Shown here: positions 1 through 5,451 of the stretch, in pieces
Numbering within the stretch: position 1 is the stretch's first letter
How the letters are laid out: each line of letters begins with the position of its first letter
Assembly (NCBI GenBank): GCA_018712885.1
Contig: DVGE01000107.1
Coordinates: 1 to 5,586, forward strand
DNA length: 5,586 nucleotides
Reading direction: 5' to 3'
Origin: Candidatus Pullichristensenella stercoripullorum
Lineage (GTDB): Bacteria; Bacillota; Clostridia; Christensenellales; Aristaeellaceae
Notes under the pieces: generated by a model
The model's database searches: none
What the model was told of the DNA's origin: nothing
The model's input: the letters and a program-made list of their open reading frames with translations, nothing else
Made by a program: the position numbers and the translations under genes

Positions 1-8
1 GCCATGGC

Positions 9-353
9 TTAGAACAGGCCGGGCATATTCATGCCGCCGGTCAACTTGCCCATTTCGCGCTCGACCGTTTCGGCCGCAGTGCGCAAAGCCTCGTTGACGG
101 CCGCCATCACCAGATCTTCCAGCATTTCCACATCTTCGGGATCAACCGCCTCGGGCTTGATGGAGATGGAAAGCAATTCACGCTTGCCATTGACCTTGGC
201 CGTCACCATGCCGCCGCCAGAAGCGGCCTCAAATTCGCGCTCATCCAGTTCTTCCTGCATCTTGGTCATCTGCTGCTGGAGCTTCTGCGCCTGACGGGCG
301 AGCTGCTGCATGTTTGCGCCGCCCATCATTCCGGGAAATCCACCTCTTGCCAT
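9..353 (-). CDS. YbaB/EbfC family nucleoid-associated protein
   Basis: Complete 114-residue protein, the usual length for the YbaB/EbfC family. These are small dimeric DNA-binding proteins that coat the nucleoid and are often encoded between dnaX and recR. Visible features are a Gly/Met-rich N-terminus (MARGGFPGMMGG), a Gln-rich amphipathic helix at about residues 15-40 (QQLARQAQKLQQQMTKMQEEL), the family core with GGGMVTAKVNGK at about 46-57 and a strand plus acidic turn (SISIKPEAVDPEDVE) at about 62-76, then a second long helix and a Gly/Met-rich tail ending in PGLF. The ATG at 351-353 follows GGGAGG (minus strand, 363-368) by 9 bases, which fixes the start. It is divergent from alaS with its own promoter, so here it is not transcribed from an adjacent upstream dnaX. 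A recR gene could follow beyond the left edge: an ATG on the minus strand at 5-3 leaves too little to call. The family assignment is secure; its exact role in this organism is inferred. Confidence 0.93.
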   Translation of the reverse strand: MARGGFPGMMGGANMQQLARQAQKLQQQMTKMQEELDEREFEAASGGGMVTAKVNGKRELLSISIKPEAVDPEDVEMLEDLVMAAVNEALRTAAETVEREMGKLTGGMNMPGLF

Positions 354-392
354 ATTAAAAGTCCTCCCAAAGTATTTGTTTTCCGCTGGTCT

Positions 393-421
393 ATTATAGC
401 AATTTCCGGCGCGGATTGCAA
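393..421 (-). promoter_or_regulatory. Promoter of the YbaB/EbfC gene
   Basis: On the minus strand there is a perfect -10 TATAAT (393-398) preceded by TGC, making an extended -10. A 17-base spacer leads to a -35 candidate TTGCAA (416-421), which matches 4 of 6 consensus bases. It lies about 40 bases upstream of the ATG at 353, with the ribosome binding site in between. Read directly from sequence; not tested. Confidence 0.7.
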
Positions 422-439
422 GAATTCACGTGCTTTTCG

Positions 440-468
440 TTGACATTGGCGGCATGTTTTGCTATAAT
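440..468 (+). promoter_or_regulatory. Consensus sigma-A promoter of the T-box/alaS transcript
   Basis: TTGACA (440-445), a 17-base spacer and TATAAT (463-468) match the housekeeping consensus at every position. TGC just before the -10 adds an extended -10 element. Transcription should begin near 475, just ahead of T-box Stem I. Such a strong promoter fits a gene whose output is set downstream by riboswitch attenuation. Confidence 0.88.
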
Positions 469-474
469 CGCTCT

Positions 475-725
475 GCAAATAGAAATTGCCAAGAGGAAGA
501 AGTTCGCGCTTTGGCTTCAGAGAGCGGGCGGACGGTGAAAGCCCGCGCCGGAAACGCGAACATGCCGCCTCGGGCGCGCAAGCGCCGGCACCGCGCAGGA
601 AATGGCGCGGCGGTCTGCCTCCGTTAACGGGCCGCGAGTGGGCTTTCCTTCTTGAGAAAGCCAATCAGGGTGGTACCGCGAAACGCGCCTTTTCGTCCTT
701 GAACGAGAAAGGCGCTTCATTTTTT
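475..725 (+). ncRNA. T-box riboswitch leader sensing tRNA-Ala, upstream of alaS
   Basis: The T-box sequence AGGGTGGTACCGCG is present at 667-680. Stem I can be traced by pairing: GAGG 493-496 with CCTC 568-571, TTCGCG 503-508 with CGCGAA 555-560, GGC 513-515 with GCC 547-549, and GCGGGC 524-529 with GCCCGC 541-546. An AGAGAG motif sits at 519-524, and GGTGAAA occupies the apical loop. The specifier loop between the first two helices contains GCC (564-566), an alanine codon followed by a purine. Next come a short hairpin with a GCAA tetraloop (573-586), another stem (591-596 with 605-610), and Stem III (641-647 with 656-662). The antiterminator is CGCG 677-680 with CGCG 684-687 and AGG 667-669 with CCT 688-690, exposing a UGGU bulge that suits a tRNA ending in ACCA. 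Uncharged tRNA-Ala should stabilise it and switch alaS on. Confidence 0.95.
685..725 (+). terminator. T-box regulated intrinsic terminator before alaS
   Basis: GCGCCTTTTCGT (685-696) pairs with the segment at 703-715, with one G-U pair and a bulged A at 706, around a six-base loop. A run of six T follows at 720-725. The left arm shares 685-690 with the antiterminator, so the two structures exclude each other, as expected for a transcriptional T-box switch. Confidence 0.92.
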
Positions 726-746
726 GGAACATGGAGGAAGGTAAGC

Positions 747-2768
747 ATGAACGTCAACATCAAAAGCGCCAACGACCTGCGCAGCCTGTTTTTGAAGTTC
801 TTTCAGCAGAAGGCGCACGCCGTCATCCCCAGCGCCTCGCTGATCCCGGAAAACGACCCCACGGTGCTGTTCACCACCGCCGGCATGCACCCGCTGGTGC
901 CCTATCTGCTGGGCGCGAAGCACCCCATGGGCACGCGGCTGACGGATGTGCAGAAGTGCATCCGCACCGGCGACATCGACGACGTGGGCGACCCCAGCCA
1001 CCTCACCTTCTTTGAGATGCTGGGCAACTGGTCGCTGGGCGATTACTTCAAGAAGGAAGCCATTTCCTGGAGCTGGGAGTTTTTGACCAGCCCGGAATGG
1101 CTCGGCATCGACAAGGACCGCCTCGCCTTCTCCGTGTTCGCCGGCAACGAGGACTGCCCGCGCGATGAGGAAGCGGCCAACCTGTGGCGCGAGATGGGCG
1201 TCAAGGACGACCACATCTTCTACCTGCCCAAGGAAAACAACTGGTGGGGCCCCGCCGGCCTGACCGGTCCCTGCGGCCCGGACACGGAGATGTTCATCAT
1301 CACCGACAAGGAGCCCTGCGGCCCGGATTGCTCCCCCGCCTGCTCCTGCGGGCGCTATCTGGAGATCTGGAACGACGTGTTCATGCAGTACGACAAGCAG
1401 GCCGACGGTTCCTTCAAGCCCCTGAAGCAGAAGAACGTCGATACCGGCATGGGCCTTGAGCGCACCTACTGCGTGCTGATGGGCGCGAAATCCGTCTACG
1501 AGACGGACATCTTCGCCGGCATCCTTGCCAAGATCGGCGAATTGAGCGGCAAGACCTACGGCGAAAACGAGGAAGTGACCAAGTCCTTCCGCATCATCGC
1601 CGACCACATGCGCACCGCCACCTTCATCATCGGCGACGACCGCGGCGTGACCCCCTCCAACGTCGATCAGGGCTACGTGCTGCGCCGCCTCATCCGCCGC
1701 GCCGTGCGCCACGGCATGCAGATCGGCATGCCCGAGGGCTCCACGCCGAAGCTGGCCAAGGTCATCATCGACCAGTACGGCGACGTCTACCCCGAGCTGC
1801 GCCGCAACGAGGAGCACATCCTCGAACAGCTCAAACTGGAGGAGGACCGCTTCCAGCGCACGCTGAAGAAGGGCACCAGCGAGTTTGAAAAGGTGTTTAA
1901 CAACGTCAAGCGCGCCACCGACGCCTTTAACGCGCTGGAGGCAAAGTTCCGCGAAGCCTTTGAGGGCGAGGAGGGCAAGAAGCTGGCCGAAGCCATGCAG
2001 GTGGCGCAGAACGTGGGCTCCACGCTGCGCCCGACGCCGGAGATGGTCGAGATCATCGAAAACGTCAAAAAGTTCCGCGAGGCGCTGGAGACCATCCGCG
2101 ACTTCGGCGAGAAGATGAAGAAGTACGCCGATTCCTTCGGCACCATCGACGGCCGCAGCGCCTTCAAGCTCTATGACACCTACGGCTTCCCCATCGAGCT
2201 GACGATGGAGATGGCGCACGAAAAGGGCATCGAGGTGGACGAGAAAGGCTTTGAGGAGCGCTTCAAGCAGCATCAGGCCACCAGCCACGCCGGCGCGGAG
2301 CAGCGCTTCAAGGGCGGCCTGGCCGACAACACCGAGGAGACCGCCAAATTGCACACCGCCACGCACCTTCTGCACGCAGCGCTGCGCAAGGTGCTGGGCA
2401 ACGAGGTGGCGCAGAAGGGCTCCAACATCACCGCCGAGCGCCTGCGCTTCGACTTCTCCTTCGGCCGCAAGATGACGCCGGAAGAGATCGCCGAGGTGGA
2501 GCGCCTGGTCAACGAGGCGATCCAGGCCAAGGTGCCCGTCACCTGCGAGGAAATGACCGTGGACGAGGCCAAGGCGCAGGGCGCCATCGGCCTGTTCACC
2601 TCCAAGTACGGCGATCGCGTCAAGGTGTACACCATGGGCGACTTCTCCAAGGAGATCTGCGGCGGCCCGCATGCCAGCAACACCGGCGACCTCAAATCCT
2701 TCAAGATCAAGAAGGAAGAGAGCTCTTCCGCCGGCGTGCGCCGCATCAAGGCCGTCATCGGACAGTAA
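747..2768 (+). CDS. alaS: Alanyl-tRNA synthetase, short form lacking the C-Ala domain
   Basis: Charges tRNA-Ala with alanine in the cytoplasm. The ATG at 747 is chosen because GGAGGAAGG (733-741) precedes it at good spacing; the open frame extends further upstream only because it crosses the T-box leader. The class II core is intact: motif 1 region near 20-35, HLTFFEMLGNW at 85-95 (motif 2) and GMGLER at 234-239 (motif 3). A Cys cluster C191/C195/C199/C201 may bind zinc. The tRNA-recognition helices continue to about 375, and DGRSAFKLYDTYGFP is at 468-482. The editing domain keeps H536-x3-H540 and C638-x3-H642, so mischarged Ser/Gly-tRNA should still be cleared. Oddities: 673 residues against about 875 in E. 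coli, ending directly after the editing domain; the usual beta-barrel with FYAESGGQ is absent; about 75 extra residues lie near 385-460; and the editing motif reads CGGPH, not CGGTH. The overall pattern resembles short AlaRS forms I recall from Patescibacteria/CPR. The frame is clean, so this is not a broken gene. Confidence 0.96.
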   Translation: MNVNIKSANDLRSLFLKFFQQKAHAVIPSASLIPENDPTVLFTTAGMHPLVPYLLGAKHPMGTRLTDVQKCIRTGDIDDVGDPSHLTFFEMLGNWSLGDYFKKEAISWSWEFLTSPEWLGIDKDRLAFSVFAGNEDCPRDEEAANLWREMGVKDDHIFYLPKENNWWGPAGLTGPCGPDTEMFIITDKEPCGPDCSPACSCGRYLEIWNDVFMQYDKQADGSFKPLKQKNVDTGMGLERTYCVLMGAKSVYETDIFAGILAKIGELSGKTYGENEEVTKSFRIIADHMRTATFIIGDDRGVTPSNVDQGYVLRRLIRRAVRHGMQIGMPEGSTPKLAKVIIDQYGDVYPELRRNEEHILEQLKLEEDRFQRTLKKGTSEFEKVFNNVKRATDAFNALEAKFREAFEGEEGKKLAEAMQVAQNVGSTLRPTPEMVEIIENVKKFREALETIRDFGEKMKKYADSFGTIDGRSAFKLYDTYGFPIELTMEMAHEKGIEVDEKGFEERFKQHQATSHAGAEQRFKGGLADNTEETAKLHTATHLLHAALRKVLGNEVAQKGSNITAERLRFDFSFGRKMTPEEIAEVERLVNEAIQAKVPVTCEEMTVDEAKAQGAIGLFTSKYGDRVKVYTMGDFSKEICGGPHASNTGDLKSFKIKKEESSSAGVRRIKAVIGQ

Positions 2769-2778
2769 AAAACGCTTT

Positions 2779-2811
2779 GTCTCGCCCCGCGCGCAAGCGG
2801 GGCGGACTTTT
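2779..2811 (+). terminator. Intrinsic terminator or attenuating hairpin after alaS
   Basis: CGCCCCGC (2783-2790) and GCGGGGCG (2797-2804) form a perfect 8-bp stem around a GCGCAA loop. It is extended by GTC 2779-2781 with GAC 2805-2807 across a bulged T, and is followed by CTTTT ending at 2811. The T-run is short, so termination may be partial and allow readthrough into the downstream dehydrogenase, whose start is only 24 bases further on. No convincing promoter is visible between the two genes. Confidence 0.7.
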
Positions 2812-2834
2812 GGGCTTTATGGGAGGGAATGACC

Positions 2835-4199
2835 ATGCCGAAATTTTCCGCGATGAGCCTTGCCGAACTGACCCGGCCCGGCGGCTATGACTGCGCCTGC
2901 GGCAAGCGCCACGCCGTCGATCTGCCCTGGCTGCGCATCGGCCGCGGGGCGCTGGAGGCGCTCCCTGAGGCGCTTGAAGCCGTGAACGCCAGGCGCCCCT
3001 TCGTGGTCTGCGACGACAACACATACCGAGCCGCGGGCGCGCGCGTGGAGGAAGTGCTCTCCAAAGCGGGCGTGCCCTTCCAGACCTACATCGTCCCCTG
3101 CCGGCACGACCGCATCGCCCCCTCGGAATGGGAGCTCGGCTCGATGATGATGCACTTCGATCCCGCCTGCGACTTCATCCTCGGCGTCGGCTCGGGCGTG
3201 GTCAACGACCTGTGCAAGGTGTTCGCCCATGCCGCGGGGCGCAAGAGCGGCATCGTCGGCACCGCGCCCTCCATGGACGGCTTTGCCTCCAATTCCGCCT
3301 CCATGGAGGTCAACAACGTCAAATTGACGCTGTACAACGCCTCTCCCGCCTTCATCCTGCTGGATACCGAGATCCTCGCGCAGGCCCCGGAGCGCATGCT
3401 CTGGGCGGGGCTGGGCGACATGGCGGCCAAGTACTGCTCCATCTGCGAATGGCGCATCGCCAACATCGTCATCGGCGAGTACTACTGCGAAGAAGTGGCG
3501 GACATGATGCGCGTGTCGCTGAAAAAGATCATGGCCGCCGCGCCGCGGCTGATGAGCCGCGACCCCGACGCCGTGCAGCCCATCGCCGAAGGTCTGGTAA
3601 CGGCAGGACTGGCCATGGCCTACGCGCAGGTCTCGCGCCCGGCCTCGGGGCTGGAGCACTACTTCTCCCACGTCTGGGAGATGCAGGCGCTGGAGCGCGG
3701 CGTGCCCTACGACCTGCACGGCATACAGGTGGGCGTGGGCACGATGCTGACGTTGCAGGCGCTTGCATGGCTTAAGCAGGTCAAGCCCGACCGCGCGCGC
3801 GCCGAGAAGCACATGCGTGACTTTGACGAGGGCGCGTGGGCGGAGAACATCCGCCGCATCTTCGGCAAGACCGCCGACGAGATATTGCGCGCGGAGAAAA
3901 AGTACCGCAAGAACGATCCCGCCGCGCATCAGAAGCGGCTGGACGTCATCCTTTCCCGCTGGGACGAGATCCTGCGCGCCATCGACGAGGAGCTGCCCGC
4001 GCCCGAAGCGCTGCGCGCTATCCTCGCGCCCACCGGCATGCCGCTGGCTCCCGCGGACATCGGCATCTCTGCGCAGGACGTGGCCGACGCCTTTGTCGGC
4101 TCGCGCGACATCCGCGACAAGTACCTGTGCAGCTCGCTTCTGTGGGATCTCGGCCTCATGGATGAGTTCGCGCAGCGGCTCAAGGACGCGCAGGCGTAA
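2835..4199 (+). CDS. egsA: sn-glycerol-1-phosphate dehydrogenase (AraM/EgsA family)
   Basis: Predicted cytosolic NAD(P)H-dependent, metal-dependent enzyme that reduces dihydroxyacetone phosphate to sn-glycerol 1-phosphate. In archaea this makes the lipid backbone; in Bacillus the homologue feeds heptaprenylglyceryl phosphate. The protein is 454 residues, longer than Bacillus AraM (about 394). Seen: a nucleotide-binding glycine motif GVGSGVVND (117-125), TAPSMDGFASNSASM soon after, GLGDMAAKY with D195, SGLEHYFSHVWEM with H275, and HGIQVGVGT with H295. D195, H275 and H295 are the expected metal ligands. An N-terminal CxCGKxH motif (C20, C22, H26) precedes the fold. The C-terminal helices include SRDIRDKY. 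GGGAGG (2821-2826) is 8 bases before the ATG at 2835 but only 2 before an in-frame ATG at 2829, so 2835 is preferred. It may share the alaS transcript by readthrough. Its alternative identity is another iron-type alcohol/glycerol dehydrogenase, which is less likely given the family motifs. Confidence 0.87.
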   Translation: MPKFSAMSLAELTRPGGYDCACGKRHAVDLPWLRIGRGALEALPEALEAVNARRPFVVCDDNTYRAAGARVEEVLSKAGVPFQTYIVPCRHDRIAPSEWELGSMMMHFDPACDFILGVGSGVVNDLCKVFAHAAGRKSGIVGTAPSMDGFASNSASMEVNNVKLTLYNASPAFILLDTEILAQAPERMLWAGLGDMAAKYCSICEWRIANIVIGEYYCEEVADMMRVSLKKIMAAAPRLMSRDPDAVQPIAEGLVTAGLAMAYAQVSRPASGLEHYFSHVWEMQALERGVPYDLHGIQVGVGTMLTLQALAWLKQVKPDRARAEKHMRDFDEGAWAENIRRIFGKTADEILRAEKKYRKNDPAAHQKRLDVILSRWDEILRAIDEELPAPEALRAILAPTGMPLAPADIGISAQDVADAFVGSRDIRDKYLCSSLLWDLGLMDEFAQRLKDAQA

Positions 4200-4228
4200 G
4201 GCGCGGCAGGAGCGCGCCCGGAAAAAGG

Positions 4229-4264
4229 AAAGCCCTGTTCCCCTTATCGGAGAGCAGGGCTTTT
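4229..4264. terminator. Bidirectional intrinsic terminator between convergent genes
   Basis: AAAGCCCTG (4229-4237) pairs with CAGGGCTTT (4255-4263), with weaker inner pairs, followed by a T at 4264 on the plus strand. On the minus strand the hairpin is followed by TTTCC and then TTTTTC (complement of 4221-4230). It sits between the stop codons at 4199 and 4282 and serves both converging genes. Confidence 0.85.
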
Positions 4265-4281
4265 GCGATGGAAATATGCCG

Positions 4282-5292
4282 TTATTCCTCCGCGGTGAGC
4301 GGATAGACCGCTTCCAGCGCCAGCGTGAGGTGATCGAGGAGTTCTTCTTCGCTCAGGTAGAGGCTCTCGGTGTAGGCGGCGAGTTCTTCCGCGGTCACGG
4401 CGGTCTCGGTCTCGCCGGAAACGACGACGCCGAAGGCGATGGCGTAATTGTCGTTCATATCCGAAGCGGTATAGGCCGTCAGCAGCTGCTCGCAGGCGTA
4501 GGGGCCGGCGGTCTCGGCCTCTGTCGCGGCCTCCGCGTCTGTCTCAGCTTCCGCGTCCGTCGCGGCTTCCGCGGCGCTTGCGTCTTCCGTGGCCGGCTCC
4601 GCGTCGGGCTGCGCAGTCGCTTCGGCGGCGGTCTCCTCGGTGGCGGTCTCCTCGGTGGAGCTCTCCTCGGCGGCGGTCTCCTCAGTCGCTTCGGCGGCGT
4701 CTTCCGCGTCGGTCGCCTCAGCATCCGTGTCCGCGGTCTCTTCCGTGGTCTGCGGCACGTATTCGTTCGTGCTGATGATGTAGTAGACCGTGCGGCCGTC
4801 GATCTCCGTCTCCTGAACGCCGTTGGGAGCGGTGCCGAAATAGGTGGGGTTGGCCGAGTAATTCCACAGCGCGGTCGTGGCCAGCTGCTCAGGCGTGTCC
4901 CCGCCTGCGGAGATGCGCAGGTAATCCACCGGGGAATCCTCGTCTTCGGGCCGGTAAATATAAGATGCCCTGTTCGCGTCCACGGTGTTCTCACTGCGTT
5001 CGCGCGTATATCCGGCGATCTCGCCGACTTCACCGACCTTGAAGTGCTTGACCTCGTCGCCGATGGACTCGGAGGTGATGAGGCTGGTCTCCAGGTTCTC
5101 CGTCTGCGCGACGCCATCGACCATCTCGAGGGAGCCGTCGTCATAGAGGAGGTTGAACAGGAGGATCGCCAGCGCGATCACCGCGACGATCACGACCAGC
5201 GCGATGATCTCCTTCTTGGTCAGGAACGGTTTTTTCTGCTCTGTTTTGCGGTAGCCCTTGGAGCGGGCGGAGGTCTTGGCCTTCTTTGCCAT
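4282..5292 (-). CDS. Single-pass membrane-anchored protein with acidic Ala/Glu/Thr-rich insert, function unknown
   Basis: I do not recognise the family. The protein is 336 residues from the ATG at 5290-5292, which follows AGGAAAGGA at useful spacing; an in-frame GTG at 5317-5319 lies upstream of that site and is less likely. Residues 1-27 are strongly basic (MAKKAKTSARSKGYRK...). Residues 28-50 form one hydrophobic segment (IIALVVIVAVIALAILLF) with no lipobox Cys and no signal-peptidase site, so this looks like an uncleaved anchor with the C-terminus outside. Residues 51-180 look folded, with aromatic and strand-like stretches (YIYRPEDED, VDYLRISAGG, VYYIISTNEY). Residues 181-262 are low complexity and very acidic, with no Lys, Arg or large hydrophobic residue. 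The folded character then resumes (YACEQLLTAY, NYAIAFGVVVSG), ending in Glu-rich helices. There is one Cys (267). It has its own promoter and no partner gene in the window. A cell-surface or envelope role is inference from topology only. Confidence 0.85.
   Translation of the reverse strand: MAKKAKTSARSKGYRKTEQKKPFLTKKEIIALVVIVAVIALAILLFNLLYDDGSLEMVDGVAQTENLETSLITSESIGDEVKHFKVGEVGEIAGYTRERSENTVDANRASYIYRPEDEDSPVDYLRISAGGDTPEQLATTALWNYSANPTYFGTAPNGVQETEIDGRTVYYIISTNEYVPQTTEETADTDAEATDAEDAAEATEETAAEESSTEETATEETAAEATAQPDAEPATEDASAAEAATDAEAETDAEAATEAETAGPYACEQLLTAYTASDMNDNYAIAFGVVVSGETETAVTAEELAAYTESLYLSEEELLDHLTLALEAVYPLTAEE
4507..4752 (-). repeat. Low-complexity Ala/Glu/Thr/Asp tract with 15-base tandem units
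   Basis: This stretch encodes residues 181-262 of the membrane protein, made almost wholly of A, E, T, D and S. At its core are four head-to-tail 15-base units (4628-4642, 4643-4657, 4658-4672, 4673-4687). The first two are identical (GCGGTCTCCTCGGTG on the plus strand) and the others differ by a few bases. They encode degenerate TEETA pentapeptides. Being multiples of three, copy-number changes would keep the frame. Confidence 0.85.
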
Positions 5293-5331
5293 GGGGATCA
5301 GTCCTTTCCTGCTTTGCACGGTTTGAAAGAT

Positions 5332-5360
5332 ATTTTATCACACTTTTCGCCGTTTGTCCA
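5332..5360 (-). promoter_or_regulatory. Promoter of the membrane-anchored protein gene
   Basis: On the minus strand, -35 TGGACA (5355-5360) and -10 TAAAAT (5332-5337) each match 5 of 6 consensus bases and are separated by exactly 17 bases. They lie about 40 bases upstream of the ATG at 5292 and downstream of the preceding gene's terminator, so this gene is likely its own transcription unit. Confidence 0.7.
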
Positions 5361-5380
5361 CACGAAAACCCCTTGCGCGC

Positions 5381-5420
5381 AGAAAGAAAGCCGGCGCCCC
5401 AACCGTGTGGGACGCCGGCT
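5381..5420 (-). terminator. Intrinsic terminator of the zinc-ribbon protein gene
   Basis: On the minus strand AGCCGGCG (5420-5413) pairs with CGCCGGCT (5396-5389). Three further G-C pairs lie inside a single A/C mismatch, giving a very stable GC stem with a loop of about 8 bases. TTTCTTTCT follows (5389-5381). It lies 32 bases past the stop codon at 5452-5454. Confidence 0.85.
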
Positions 5421-5451
5421 CGCGTTCGCCAAAGCGACGCAACGGCGCTTC

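Noticed and set aside
1..8. Possible start of the next minus-strand gene (ATG at 5-3), perhaps recR.
   Set aside because: Only five bases are visible and no clear ribosome site precedes it; gene order alone is not enough to annotate it.
621..630. Perfect palindrome CCGTTAACGG, considered as an operator.
   Set aside because: It lies inside the T-box leader RNA, downstream of the promoter, and is better explained as part of leader folding or chance.
326..732. Open frames on either strand across the ybaB-alaS gap (for example 326-664 minus, 430-627 plus).
   Set aside because: They overlap promoters and the structured T-box RNA, lack ribosome sites and recognisable domains, and are Arg/Pro-rich as expected for GC-rich noncoding RNA.
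486..746. An 87-codon N-terminal extension of AlaRS in the same frame.
   Set aside because: This stretch is the T-box leader, including its terminator; the strong ribosome site at 733-741 and family alignment place the start at 747.
717..2672. A 651-residue open frame on the minus strand opposite alaS.
   Set aside because: It is dominated by Val, Leu, Ala, Gly, His and Asp in the pattern expected from the complement of a GC-rich coding strand, has no recognisable domain, and lies wholly over a well-identified gene. It is a shadow.
2817..3929. A 370-residue open frame on the minus strand opposite the G1P dehydrogenase gene.
   Set aside because: Same reason: composition typical of antisense GC-rich code, no motif, no ribosome site, fully overlapping a conserved enzyme.
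4507..4752. The repetitive region considered as a CRISPR array or mobile-element repeat.
   Set aside because: Units are 15 bases, head to tail without spacers, in frame and within a coding sequence; this is protein low complexity.
5293..5319. GTG start at 5317-5319 giving nine extra N-terminal residues to the membrane protein.
   Set aside because: The visible AGGAAAGGA ribosome site lies between this GTG and the ATG at 5292, and the MAKKAK start is a more typical cytoplasmic head for a membrane anchor.
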